Below, piece after piece: positions 49,116 through 60,426 of a stretch of 64,000 nt of DNA. The position numbers and the translations under genes are program-made. The notes beneath the pieces are model-generated. The model was not told where the DNA came from and did not search any database. It saw only the letters and a list, made by a program, of their open reading frames with translations. This DNA is from Oenanthe sinensis (taxonomy: Eukaryota; Streptophyta; Magnoliopsida; Apiales; Apiaceae): assembly GCA_028671895.1 (NCBI GenBank), contig CM053802.1:16871631-16935630 (forward strand), read 5' to 3'. Position 1 is the first letter of the stretch. Every line of letters starts with the position of its first letter.

Positions 49116-50842
49116 ACACACGACATACGTTATGTGTTGCTGCCTTTTTAAAAAGCTCACCGTACTTTGATCCAGCTTTCCCGAGCCTTCTCTCTGTTGT
49201 AATTTTTTTACATCATGAAGAATGTAATATACAGATCACTTACTAGCCTATATGAACAGTGGAATGTGTAGGTCCTTACAACTTCTAAGTAGTGTTGTGG
49301 ATACATGTATTGGATTAAAAAGTAGAAACTAGGACTACTATAGTGTTATGTACCTTATTAATATATATATATATATTGTGTGTGTGTGTGCAGTGAGGAA
49401 GACACCAAAAAAAGGTAAGAATGCCATGATACAAACCGATGAAGGCGGAAGCAGGAAAAGAAAGCAAGGGACGCAGAAGAAACTTGAGCCAAATGGGTTA
49501 AAATCTGTAAGTTAACCCTACTCTTAACAGACTAGTATGGCCGATGCTGCTTTTGCATAATTATATTTTTGCTAAAATTGTAAGATTGCCCTAGTCTCAA
49601 ATACCTTTCTGAGATTATTTGGGATCAGCGAAGCCCATCTTCCGTGAAGATTCTAGATGCTCGTGTGGCAGACTACTACAAGAAGCAATGCATTACTCAA
49701 ATTTGGAATTGAAAAACAAAATCATGGTTATTAAGTATCGCAATTATAGCAACATTGATACTTGTTTCTATATTTAGCACAAAGTATAGCATTTTTCTAT
49801 TTTGCATCCATGTTTAGCATTGCTTTGAAGTGGTACTTTTTATTTTCAGTGTCATATTATAGATATAGCATCACTTATAGTATTGTTAGAGAAATTCCAA
49901 TGCTAAATGCAAAATGACTATAATATGGCTCCAAAAAGTGTTTTTTGGTGCTAAGATAGAATTTACGCTCCAATGCTAGTTGCAATTTGCAACCAACTAA
50001 TTCAAAATTTAATTAAAATTCTATCTAACTCTTAAATTTTCATTTTAAGTGGCTAACTTGCACTCCATTTTTAGTTGATTGATGATGTGGCAAGGATGAC
50101 TATAGTCATCTTTGGTTCTATATTTAGAACCACGTATCCATTTATGCATTTCTCCATTGAACTATGGCTATGCATTGAAGACATTTTGCTTGAGAAAGCA
50201 ATGTAGCATGCTGTTCCAAATCCGAGGGATTTATCTGAAAGCATTACTGTATTGTCTATATTGCATGGTACGATATTTAAGTCAACCTAACAATATATAG
50301 CCAAATTGCTCATGGATGGTATTATGTGTTGCAACTTTTATAATTTATTTTAAATTGCCGAATAATATGGGGACAACAAATTATATACAGGGTTCCTACT
50401 CCTAGAATGCGAAGCCACCCGGTATGTGCTCTCACTAAAATATTGGGGAACTTGTCTGAGACGTTCCAGGGAAGAATCTGAAGAAACAGAAATATGCATA
50501 CATATTTAATTGCTCACATAGACCTTTTGATCATGTTTTCTTTTATGTTCGTTACTACACCTTCCTCTTTGCTTGTGTAGGTATATATTTGAACATAAAT
50601 ATGAAGGAAGTAAAATTCCTTAGTTCAGACTCGGGAAGCTAGTCTTGGCGGCTTCTACTTTAAGTTATTACCTCTGCATCTAATTATAAATTTTAAAAAT
50701 GTTTTATGCTGCTCAGGAGCCAACTGCAGAAGAGAATTCGCAAGACCAAAGTAGTGCACGAAGACTGAAGATTATGCGGAGGTTAGGTTTGATTCCTCCA
50801 CCTGATTCCCCATTTCGCCTAAAGCAGATGAACCTAGACTAA
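42946..50842 (+). CDS. Small PWWP-domain protein, 7 coding exons
   Basis: Likely chromatin-associated protein; PWWP domains bind methylated histone tails and DNA. Exons: 42946-43080, 43235-43326, 43416-43458, 44664-44720, 45185-45239, 49394-49506, 50717-50842. They join in frame to 206 residues plus stop. The PWWP domain occupies roughly residues 28-100, with GDVIWVKL leading to the SWWPAQ core (40-45) and VLVRLYGSYRYLYVDP closing the fold. A basic Lys/Arg-rich middle (about 115-165) could serve nuclear targeting, and the C-terminus has RRLKIMRRLGLIPPPDSPF. An in-frame TAA two codons upstream supports the ATG chosen. All junctions are GT-AG. Introns 3, 4 and 6 carry MITE-like repeats. A 31-nt exon-like segment at 50,391-50,421 is left out because it breaks the frame. 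The precise subfamily was not recognised. Confidence 0.87.
43537..43914. mobile_element. MITE with GAGCATCTCCAATAG inverted ends, 378 bp
   Basis: GAGCATCTCCAATAGaGG and CCCCCTATTGGAGATGCTC are perfect 15-bp terminal inverted repeats. The interior has repeated GGTGCCAAAAATTGgCAAC motifs. Flanks read TAC and TAA, near the 3-bp TWA duplication of PIF/Harbinger (Tourist-like) elements. Located in intron 3 of the PWWP gene. Confidence 0.8.
43919..44577. mobile_element. Possible TIR element with GTTTGGAAA ends
   Basis: The left GGGTGTTTGGAAACCC and right TTTTCCAAACGGGCCC are partly inverted. TAAGTG stands at both sides (before 43,921 and after 44,571). Internal ACTTATA and CTTATAAGT motifs recur. 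It lies next to the MITE at 43,537 in the same intron. Boundaries are uncertain. Confidence 0.45.
44774..45131. mobile_element. MITE-like repeat, copy A, in PWWP intron 4
   Basis: It begins GAGCATCTCCAATGCTAATG. It shares CCAATGCTAA, GATGATGTGGCAAGGATnnC and TTTGGTTCTATATTTAGAAC with the copy at 49,880-50,250. The right end (AGACTTGCTTTGAG) is a weak inverted match to the left. Confidence 0.6.
48722..48740 (+). repeat. Poly(C) run, 19 bp
   Basis: Nineteen C residues in PWWP intron 5 (45,240-49,393). Length is uncertain because such tracts are error-prone. Confidence 0.9.
48796..48872. repeat. Tandem duplication of AAGGGCCTAGGTTGACAGAT
   Basis: TATAAnCAAGGGCCTAGGTT plus GACAGATGT occurs twice about 37 bp apart in PWWP intron 5. 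Confidence 0.8.
49057..49113. repeat. (TA)n microsatellite, about 56 bp
   Basis: A pure TA tract in PWWP intron 5, about 280 bp upstream of exon 6. Confidence 0.92.
49740..49880. repeat. Dispersed repeat shared with 63,640-63,800
   Basis: TATTTAGcACAAAGTATAGcA, TTTTGCATCCATGTTTAGCAT, and ATAGATATAGCATCACTTATAG-type segments occur in the same order near 63,650-63,790. It lies in PWWP intron 6, directly before MITE-like copy B. Confidence 0.6.
49881..50250. mobile_element. MITE-like repeat, copy B, in PWWP intron 6
   Basis: It begins GAGAAATTCCAATGCTAAAT and matches copy A at 44,774 in several blocks, including GATGATGTGGCAAGGAT and ATCTTTGGTTCTATATTTAG. Two related copies in neighbouring introns of one gene suggest an element with a preference for such sites or local duplication. 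Confidence 0.6.
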
Positions 50843-51158
50843 AAAGTTGTGGATGGGATCTGTGTTGTTTGATTGTAGTTTATTTGTATTTATAACTTGA
50901 GGGTTCATTCGCAGTAGTGTTTGTTTTTTTTGGATGATTAGCATTAGACCTTCCAAACTACAAAGACATAATGCTGAAACATCTCTTCTTGTAATGCAAA
51001 CTCTCTGTATGTACTTCAGTAGTTGTTTTCTAATTATTCATTTGGTGCTTGTACAAAGCCTAATTCGAATTTTTTTTTTGGAAAAATCCGAAACCCAAGG
51101 ATTCTCTAAATAAGAACTTTTGGATTATCACTTATTTCACGAATAAATATAATGACTA

Positions 51159-51208
51159 TAAATCGAAAGAAAGGTTTTGATGCAAAGACAAACCTTTCTT
51201 TCGATTTA
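51159..51208. repeat. Perfect 19-bp stem-loop downstream of the PWWP gene
   Basis: TAAATCGAAAGAAAGGTTT (51,159-51,177) and its exact reverse complement (51,190-51,208) are separated by a 12-nt loop. It lies 317 bp past the PWWP stop codon. It may be a foldback repeat, or a structure in the transcript if the 3' UTR reaches it. Confidence 0.9.
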
Positions 51209-51896
51209 CAAATTTTAATCCTTTTAAATTTGGGGTAAAGTATGATTCTTTCATTCATTCATGAATTAGGCCAGTGTGAAACTAAGAAAATAGATACTAA
51301 AACTTTTTGATAAAGTTCAAATATTTCTTAATCTATTTCATATATTTTGTATTACGGACCCGGACCTATATATTCGAAAAAGTCAAAACATTTGTTCGAA
51401 AAATAATATCGAACTTTGCATTCTTAATTCAGGAACAAGTGGAGGTGGACTTCAAAAAAGAAGTCAAAACATTTGTTCGAGATCATATCTTTGATCCGCT
51501 ATTCATAATGCAATCCATAATATAATTTTAATTATATTATGTATATAACAAAAATAATAGTGTTTTTACCCGAATTTTAATATGAATTATTAATAATTAT
51601 ATAATATTGGCTTAAAAGGTAATTATATAATACTATATATTTATATAATAGAATGAGTATGTTTCAATAAATGAGTAAACAATTAATGCATATGAAAATT
51701 GCTATTTCTTTTCCGCTGATATGCTGTAGGTTGTTGGCATCAGTAGGTTGTGGACTTAAATTGTTGTGTTATAAAGACCCAAAACATACTCATTCTACCA
51801 GACGTGTGATGTTACCGGTAAAAATTTAATAGTACAAAATTTTTTTATTGAAATACTTACAAAAGTTTAGAATCGGTTAAATTACATAAAATTATA

Positions 51897-52081
51897 TTCC
51901 CTCCATCCTAATTTATATGAGCCAATCAACATTACATGTTGTTTAAGAAATTTAAGTTTGATTTTAATAACTTTCATTTATATCCACACAAATTAAAAGA
52001 ACGAAGAATATGTAATTATAACAATCTTAAAAATTAATATTTTTTAAGAAAAGTAATTCAAATAAAATAGGACGTAGCGAG
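51897..52081. mobile_element. Stowaway-like MITE, about 185 bp
   Basis: TTCCCTCCATCCTAATTTAT at the left and AATAGGACGTAGCGAG at the right are imperfect inverted ends flanked by TA. The ends are diverged, suggesting an older insertion than the others. Confidence 0.65.
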
Positions 52082-52185
52082 TATTATTTATAGATTACAA
52101 TTAAAATTATACTACATTTTATGAAAATAATAATATTATTTTAATAAAAATTCAATATTCATATCACATCAAAATATATATAAGA

Positions 52186-52216
52186 GCCCGTGTTTTGCAC
52201 AGGTTTAAATCTAATA
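52186..52216 (+). mobile_element. Helitron-like 3' end
   Basis: CCCGTGTTTTGCACAGG followed by TTTAAATCTAA|T matches the terminal hairpin of the Helitron at 27,986 in sequence and layout. The matching 5' end was not identified. Confidence 0.5.
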
Positions 52217-53883
52217 TATTATAAAGTAAAAATAATTTAAACACATATATATTTACATATTCATGACTAAAATTAATTAAATATATTTATATTTATCCGG
52301 ACTTTGGCCGAAATATTCGAATATTTTCGAGTCCGGATTTCCTGATGGGATTTTGACTTGTACGTAGAACGATAGAATATTTAGAAGAAAGAAAACAGAA
52401 TAAACAATACAAAAGGGATGTTAGCAATTCAATAATAGTTTTTCTCATGCAGTTTCCAATTTTAAATTCACCATATTAATCGTCCCAAATAATCATTTTT
52501 TTCAAATATATTTTCCAAGGATGCAGGAGATGATTCCTGTACTGTACTTCATTTTACAGATTTTAGCACACGATGTTAACATCAATGTTATTATCTAAAT
52601 ATATTAACTTTTATCACTTAATCCAACATTATGCATGGTTGATTTTCACCTTTTTAAAGTTTATAAAAAAAATATACTTATATTTAATTTTTTTGAAGTT
52701 TCTTTTTGGGTAAAAAAATGTAAGATTCAAACTTATGTATAAGAAATTTTTCTCTTGTAAAAAAAATATATTGATAAATTTTACTTATATTTTTAATGCA
52801 TTCTCAAGAAATTTACACCGAAGCATGCTATATATTGCAAGAAATATTGTATACAAATTGTTCGGTTAGTGGTACTGATGATTGTAAAAGTGTAAAACTA
52901 CAAGAGATGTATAATACTGACTGTAAAAATCCAAGAACATGTGAGCCGTGCAGGCTCCAAGTCCCCACTGAATATATCCCATTTTTTCACCTCTTTCAAT
53001 TTCCATAAATTGCCATTGAGTTTAAGATAATGCAATGTGCTATTTTGGGATAAGTTTGTACTTTCAAATACCGTGTGCTGCATATACTTATATTTTTTCC
53101 TAGTAGGGTTGATGTCCAGATATGCATGAGGGGCTCACTCAGCAGATACATACACTGCATGATGGATTGGTGGGCGGTCATTTCCACATATATGTACATA
53201 CCGTCTACTTCGGCATGATGTTTTTTTTCAAATGTCTAAACAAATTTTGGACCCCATGCACTTGCACTTGTCATTCACTTCAATTTTATTCCATAACCAT
53301 CATGTGTACACGATCATGTTTAAATAAGAATCGAAAATTGCGATAATCAAATGTGCCTCGATATCGGATGAGATATATTTCAACCGTATTTTGGGTGTAG
53401 TTTTCATTTAAGCATTAGAGCGTGTGTGATAATAAATGTCAAAACGATTTATATAACCTTCGAAGGAAGGAAATTTAGGGGGCCACATTCTGAATTACAT
53501 CTGAATGAAAAGAAAATTAGGTCACCTACTATAAATTAAATATATTTGACTTTTAAATTTTGTGGCATACTGGCGGCATGGTACTAACAATCTCGCAAGT
53601 AAAATGACAACTTGTATAAAATTCAAAGGACTGAACTTTTGACAGCGAGAGTCAAAGTTAGGCTCCGGTCAAATTACGACTACAAGAATGTTTTTACGGT
53701 ATCGTAATTTGTAAACTACTCAATGTATTTAAAAAAATGTATATCTGAGTAATATATATTGCACCTAATTTATTAATTAGTCATTATACAAAACCCATAA
53801 TATATATATATACATATACATATATATATAATTTGATTTATAAATTATAGATAACTTGAAGTAAACACTTAACCCGCAAGACT

Positions 53884-54404
53884 TTTTTTTTATTTAAAAA
53901 GAATCAATTCATTAATAAAACGTTATACGGCATCTACAAATACAATCGAAATTAAACAAACGCTTAAATATATCGATGTTGGATATTTCTTCCATGAAGA
54001 GGCAATAAAACGATTTTTTGAAAATATTATGAATATATGTATTAGTTGTTACTCAACTGTTTTGAGCAATCGACATGTTGTTTTGAGCAATCGACCGCAT
54101 ATACTATCTCATAAAAGCATTTATCATAGAGTCAAATCCACGAAGATCCTGCATATTTATAATTCCGGACATGAAAAACACCAAAACAAAATTAAACTCT
54201 TACAAGGAAGGAGAGAACACCAAAACAAATTTAAACTCTCATAAAGAAGGGAGACTAACAAAAACTAAAAGAATTGAGAACTTATTGAAGAAAAACGGAA
54301 AAATAATCAAGAAAAATAAAATGTATACAAGAATTGAGGTTTTTCACCGGTAAAAATTGATGGAAACCCGACTTTAGAGAGTTAAAATTAACTTTATTAG
54401 TGTT
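53884..54404 (-). mobile_element. 5'-truncated L1-type LINE fragment
   Basis: A T-rich run at the left (poly(A) on the minus strand) follows a perfect 15-bp target duplication, TTAACCCGCAAGACT at 53,869-53,883 and again at 54,405-54,419. Near the tail, the minus strand reads CGTTTTATTAATGAATTGAT, as in plant L1 3' ends. Internal AACACCAAAACAAAnTTAAA units are duplicated (54,170-54,240). Perfect flanks point to a recent insertion. Confidence 0.85.
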
Positions 54405-55016
54405 TTAACCCGCAAGACTCATGACAACATTAAGTACGAATTGATTTGACTTTATTACACTTTATCTTATACAACTAAAATTTGAAGTTCAATTTTATAT
54501 AAGTATATTAACGCTCAAATTCAAACGAGAACAATCATTGTTCAATTATTCAAACGAGACTTGCCTAAACTTGTTTGAAAATTTGAAACGAGATAATCGT
54601 AATTAGTAGTAGGAAAATTGAAAATAATAGTGGCGGGGGAGAAGATTGTGAAGAAGTAGATGCTATGAAATCAAATGGACGGGGGAAAGGAGAAGACATC
54701 CCCCATAACACAAAAGAAAGATCCATCAAGCAATGTCTGTGTGAATCCACTCGGTCGGGGAAAGATATGCTAGAACAAGTGAGTGTGTAGACGTATTCTC
54801 TCTCAACTTGCCCTTTGTGTTTTCCAAAAGAAAGATCCGTCAAGAGGTTTTAATATATAATTTTGAATCCATCAAAATTTTATACGATTTTTTTTACAAT
54901 TTTTTTACGATTTAAATTACCCCTCAACTTTCAATTTTTTTCTTCTCATATGTGGACCCTATCGTCTCTTTATTTCCTAATATAACTCAAGACTAGCGGC
55001 GCCCTTAGCTTTCTTC

Positions 55017-55271
55017 TTTACTTGGTTTCTAAGCTCACCCACCTCCCCACTATCTCTCTCTCCCCCCTCCAAAACAAATCTCTCTTCTCAATTCCCTCAT
55101 TTATACACACACTATACACACACACCATAAATTCCAAACCACCTCTCCATCCTTTTTTTATTTTATCATATCCCATCCCTTTCCGGCTTCCCATATCTAT
55201 AATCTATAATCTATAATCTATAATAATAGTCTATCAAATAACTTGCATATAAAAATCAATATAAAATTATT
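55017..55271 (+). promoter_or_regulatory. CT-rich leader and promoter-proximal region of the AHL gene
   Basis: A long pyrimidine-rich stretch (55,020-55,180) precedes the AHL start codon, as is common for plant leaders. About four AATCTAT units sit in tandem at 55,193-55,226. The transcription start is not determined. Confidence 0.5.
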
Positions 55272-56084
55272 ATGAAGGGAGAAGAATATTCAGAAGAAAA
55301 TCACACCACCCCAATGTTGTCCAAAATCCATCAAACCCAAAATTTTCAACCACACCACCTCCACCCACCCTACCACCCCACCCCTCTCCACGTCACCAAC
55401 TTCAACCTAGACCCAACCCCCCCTTCTTCCGCCTCCCCTAAAACCGAACCATCCCAAAACGACGGCGCTTCCATTGAAGTTATTCGTCGTCCACGTGGCC
55501 GCCCACCCGGGTCCAAAAACAAACCCAAATCACCCATTATTATTACCCGAGAACCCGAACCCTCCATGGCACCTTACGTCCTCGAAATCCCCGCCGGCTC
55601 GGATATTATAAACACCATCACCTCCTTCTGTAGGCGACGTAACTCGGGTCTTTGTATACTAAACGGGTCGGGGATGGTCACTAACGTCACGTTGAAACAA
55701 CCGTCAACTACTCCCGGCGCCACCGTTACCTTTCACGGCCGTTTAGACATGTTATCTATTTCAGCTACCATCTTACCAAACCTAGCGAACAACTTCACTA
55801 TTACACTAGCGGGCCCGCAAGGGCAGATTGTCGGTGGCGCCGCTGTGGGTCCACTTTTGGCTGCTTCGACTGTGTATGCCATTGCGGCGTCGTTCAACAG
55901 TCCGGCGTATCATCGGTTACCACTTGAAGATGAGCAAGAAAATAATGATAATAATAATGGCGGGGGTGTTGACGTGGCATCGCCGTCGGGGGATAGTGGA
56001 CATACTATTTATAGCTGTCATGGGTTGCCGACGGATGTGATATGGGCACCGACGCCGAGGCAACCTCCGGCGAGCTATCAGTGA
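55272..56084 (+). CDS. AHL protein: AT-hook motif nuclear-localized, Clade A/type I
   Basis: DNA-binding nuclear protein of 270 residues, from an intronless gene as expected for Clade A AHLs. Residues 72-85 (RRPRGRPPGSKNKP) form a type-I AT-hook that binds the minor groove of AT-rich DNA. Residues about 98-213 form the PPC/DUF296 domain, which mediates AHL trimer formation and contact with other factors; the core hexapeptide region reads GRLDML at 156-161. The N-terminus (15-50) is His/Pro-rich; an Asn/Gly stretch (224-233) precedes the C-terminal TDVIWAPTPR block typical of the family. The start MKGEE and the overall layout resemble the Arabidopsis AHL17/AHL28 group, so I expect a role in growth or organ development, by analogy only. 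Codon use is markedly GC-richer than the surroundings. The reading frame is intact. Confidence 0.96.
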   Translation: MKGEEYSEENHTTPMLSKIHQTQNFQPHHLHPPYHPTPLHVTNFNLDPTPPSSASPKTEPSQNDGASIEVIRRPRGRPPGSKNKPKSPIIITREPEPSMAPYVLEIPAGSDIINTITSFCRRRNSGLCILNGSGMVTNVTLKQPSTTPGATVTFHGRLDMLSISATILPNLANNFTITLAGPQGQIVGGAAVGPLLAASTVYAIAASFNSPAYHRLPLEDEQENNDNNNGGGVDVASPSGDSGHTIYSCHGLPTDVIWAPTPRQPPASYQ

Positions 56085-57386
56085 CGAAAAAATTAGTTTA
56101 AACTTATTGTTAATGATGTTTATTTTTATAATTAAGTAGGTTTTGGTATTGTTTATTTGTTTTAGAGAAGGAGCTGAGATTGTTTTAATTTGTTGTGGAA
56201 TTATTATACTTTACTCTATGTTTGTAGTCAAAGTTGATGGAAAAAGTCAACCAAAGTTTAATTGTTTTTGTGTTTGGAATCCATATACCACTAATTGCTG
56301 CATTTTGTTAGTTAGAAATTTAAATTTTTTTAGACAACTATAATTTCGTGAATATTTACATGTCAAACTAAAAAAAATAGTAATAAAAATATTATAAAGA
56401 TGTGAAATATAAAGTAGGAATGCAATTATTTTTAATAATTATTTACAAAATCACATACATTACAAGTTTACAACCCTTCGGAGTTCGGACATACATGAGC
56501 CATGCATGTACTTAACTCAGTGAGTTAAATGTGTTTTATATTCATGAAATATACAATTTGTGTATAAAAATTTATAAAAACTAACTAATTTATATACTTT
56601 AATTTTAACTATGCATTATATTATATGTAACTTAAAATATGCCTATATTAAATTTTATATTTTGAATATAAGTTAAAAAGTTATTGAAAAAAATTTAGTA
56701 ATACTATATTATATAGATAAAAGAATTTAGAGGATGATGTTATCCCTAACATTTATTATTTCATATTTGATTTAATATATATATAACTAAATATATAATA
56801 AATATACAAAAGACCTATATATTAATTTTTTTTGCAAATTTTAAATACACAAATTATTCAATTTCGATCATTTAAGTACACAAATCACGTGACTTTTTTT
56901 GACAAACAAATTACATGACTTAAATAAACAAAAAACGATGGTATACAAATTATTTATTATTTATATATGACATTTATAATTAATAGTCAATACAGTCCAA
57001 GTACATACAATACAATTTATTTTAACTGAATATATTAGTACAGAGTGTTTGTCAATTCAAGTGAATATACAATTTATTCTCATTTACTCTTATAGGGAGA
57101 AGAATAAGTAACTAGATATCCGGTAAAAAAATTTAACTATTATATGAAAGAATGATTATATTAATTTTAACAAATTTTAGACATATTAATTAAATCTAGT
57201 TAACTACTCTGTTTAAATAAAGCCTTAAAAATATTTATTTTACAAACGTCTAAAGTAATTTGAAAACTCTTACACAACAATCATAGACATACAATTTAGC
57301 TCTCGTAGACACGTGGACCAAAGACAGGTCAGACTTATACTGTATCGAGAGATAGAGGATGTTAGTGATTTATATATTAAAATATA
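56085..57386. other. AHL 3' flank and AT-rich intergenic DNA
   Basis: The first 200-300 bp probably include the AHL 3' UTR. Beyond it the sequence is AT-rich, with no gene or element ends recognised. Confidence 0.45.
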
Positions 57387-57631
57387 TTCCTCAAGTCCCA
57401 ACCATTTGTTTCCGAAAGAGAAGGTCCGACATATATTTTAAGGTGCATATAAAGTATAGTTCTGTAACTTATTTTTACAATTTTTTATTTTTGATATATA
57501 ATAATCATTCAATTTTTATTCAAAAATAAAAAATTGTAAAAATAAGTTACAGAACTATACTTTATATGTAAATTAAAATATGTGACGGACCCTCTCTCCC
57601 AAAAGTAAAGAAATGAGTGGGACGGAGGGAG
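57387..57631. mobile_element. Stowaway-like MITE forming a near-perfect hairpin, 245 bp
   Basis: Ends TTCCTCAAGTCCCAACC and GGGACGGAGGGAG are flanked by TA. The central part is a perfect 49-bp inverted repeat, 57,446-57,494 against 57,520-57,568, with a 25-nt spacer; outer arms pair less well. A transcript crossing it would fold into one long hairpin. Confidence 0.9.
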
Positions 57632-59099
57632 TAATTGTTTACTTAACAAAAATAATATGTATGTTGAATTTGAAAAATATACGATATGTACTAGTTATTA
57701 ATTTATTATGATTTTTATAGTTTAACTTCTATCTTGTGGACCTTGTGGTGGTAACTTTTACTATCAAATGTTATTTAATTTATTTTTATATATTATAAAA
57801 TGTATATTAATAATAAATTTATTGAAAAAATTACTTTTAAATCATAAATTAAATAATAAAAATACTTATAAATAAAAAACTACTCCGTATTCTTTTAAAG
57901 ATAGCAAATTTATAGTAAGATAAGAAAAGTGACAGAGAATTAGGGATTGAGTTTGAAAAAAGATAAGACAACTAGACAAGTATGGGGAGTTTGGAGTAAG
58001 TTTGAAGATAGACTCATCTAATCCGATCCGAATGAATTGACCTGCTCCATCATGTGACCCCTGTCAAAGCCATGCCAGCTAAGAGGGTGAGCACTGAGCA
58101 GACAGATGTTGATAATACTATAGTAGTATTTATGATGCCAAACACGGCCCAATGACCAAATGGTAAATGCACGCAAAGCAAGCAGCACAAGTTGCAGACT
58201 ATATATACTCTATGTATTTATTGATATCATGATATGAGCCGCAGTCAAGCGGCTTCTGAAATTTTTGGAAATTTTTGGGTCAGCACTCGTGTTGTTGCAT
58301 CAATTGGCTCAGGCTTTTTCTTCTTCTATGATGCCAGTGTCATCATGTGTTGGGGTCAGAGAATTTGTGGTTAGGGTCGCGTTTGCCTTCATTTCTCATC
58401 ACATTTGCAGACGCGGTATAGACTACAGAGGAGTGTAGATTACGGGTTATTCGAAAATAATTGACGGTGAACTTTTTGACGTACATATTTACGAGTTTTT
58501 GATTATGTAATTTAAAATATTTTTTTTTTAATAACAATTTTAATTTAATATTTTTATCCATAAAAAAAAATTAAAGAGGGTGTTTGACTTAGTTTATAAG
58601 TAATAAGTTACTTTTTTTAAAAAAGCATTTTCATATTTTTTTTAAAAATTAATATTTGTTTTAGAAATTTAAGACCAAATCTTATTTTCAAATTTGAAAA
58701 TAAGTTACTTATTTTCAGAAAAAATACATATATATCAACTTTTTCAGCTTATAAGCTGCTTATAAGTCCAGAAAAACGGGACAAAAATAATAATTTTAAT
58801 AATGTAATCGAAATTTCTAAATATGTATGTTGAAAGTATATGATTTTACCTTTTGCCCCAGACAGTTTACAAAATATATAAATAAAAAATGCCCATAATT
58901 ACATAGCTGCTTAAGTATGTATGCAAAATGAATCTTGCATAATCATAAAAAAGCATGGTGGGCTGAAAAGGATATATAATGGAACATCAATGGCGGCAAA
59001 GAAAACAAGGGAGTAGCTTAGCCCCTTTCTTTGACCCTTTTTGTCACGGTTCAGATTTTCATTGTGTATTGTGAATTTGTGATGATACGTACATATCAC
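57632..59099. other. Intergenic DNA, no gene
   Basis: Nothing coding was recognised. A segment at 58,576-58,780 has GTGTTTGACTTAGTTTATAAG with inverted CTTATAAGCTGCTTATAAGT motifs, similar in style to the element at 43,919. Confidence 0.4.
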
Positions 59100-59870
59100 G
59101 GAGCAAACACCGGTTCAGTTCTTGAATCTTGAATAAAATCGGAACCTGAACAGAAAGTCCTCGGTTTTTAAAATTAATAATCGGAATCACAACTGAAGTA
59201 TCAGTTTCAATTTTAATTTTAAAAATTTTGATTCGATTTTTATCGGTTCGGTTTAAATTTAAAACCGATTAAATAAAAAATATTATAAATTAGTCCTACT
59301 CCTAGGTCAAGAATCAACATTACCATCCAAAACTAATCCTACTCCTAAATTAATACCCTAGTATTTCAAAAATCAAACAGCGGTGAATAAGATTACCGTC
59401 CAACAGATTATATATAAGTTTTATTCAATCAAATAAAAGACATCTGCCCCATCACCAGTTCACCACAGTCATTTGTTTCTTATACATACAAAAATACACC
59501 TACAAATATAACAAGGAAAGAGCAAAACTGGTAACAGAAGGTAAATTATAAAACCAGTATAGTAAAACTGATATACCATTTGACTAACGGTGAAGCATCA
59601 AGAAACAGACAATCAAATTAAATAAATTTTATATTTATTAATCTTTAAAGTTGATATAAATTATATATAATATATATTTATTTACTTTAATAATCGGTTC
59701 GATTCAATTTTTCTCAGATTAGTTTGAACCTAAAACCGAAACCGAAACCAATTAAACGGTTCGGTTTTTAATTTTTCGATTTCAATATCAGATCAATTTT
59801 ATTTGGATTGATTTTTACAGGTTTCTATCGATTTTGATTTCGGTTTCTTTCGATTTTTTTATCAGCCATA
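59100..59870. mobile_element. GGTTCGGTTT-rich repeat element
   Basis: Both flanks hold repeated CGGTTCGGTTT, ATCGGTTC and AAACCGA motifs around an AT-rich core without coding capacity, like the element at 21,160. Ends and target duplication were not resolved. Confidence 0.4.
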
Positions 59871-60426
59871 CATATCCATGCATACATGATACGTCCCCCA
59901 TTCATGCATTTCGTTACATTTGTCTACTGTAAGTCTACATGTGCGAATGTGCGATTCACAATCTCAATCTGTGCATAGTTATATACTTAACGTAAATAAA
60001 AAAGAAGCTGATCCGCGAAATATGTGGCCGTTTGGAGTTTCTTAAACTTAAAATAAGTAGCTTATTTTATTTTTATTTTTTACATATTTTCATTTTTTTT
60101 AAGGTAAATATTTATTTTAAAATTTTAAAACCAAATATTATTTTCAAAATAAAAAATAAGTTACTTATTTTCAGAAAAAGTACATACATCCCTACTTTTT
60201 TCCGGAAATAATTGTCAAACAGCCCATAGCATACAGTTTGCATATTGTTGGATGAGATCGTGGATGGTGAGGATTTTTAAAAAAAATTCTCCTCAAATTA
60301 TTTTCATTAAGAAAACAAAGATATGCCCCAACTATTTTGAATTTTTGACACTTCACATTCGATGCTTTTTTATTTAAAAATCACGACAATTTTAAATATC
60401 AAAAATATAATATAGGGAGAATTACT

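Larger units (their letters stand above)
50843..55271. other. Intergenic region between PWWP and AHL genes
   Basis: No protein-coding gene was recognised. It contains a perfect hairpin (51,159), a Stowaway MITE (51,897), a Helitron-like 3' end (52,186) and a truncated L1 (53,884). The small open frame near 52,796-53,008 is Cys-containing but matches nothing I know. The last 250 bp before 55,272 form the AHL leader. Confidence 0.5.

Noticed and set aside
52796..53008. 70-codon ORF with seven Cys
   Set aside because: No signal peptide, no recognisable family, and overlapping minus-strand frames are equally long; treated as chance.
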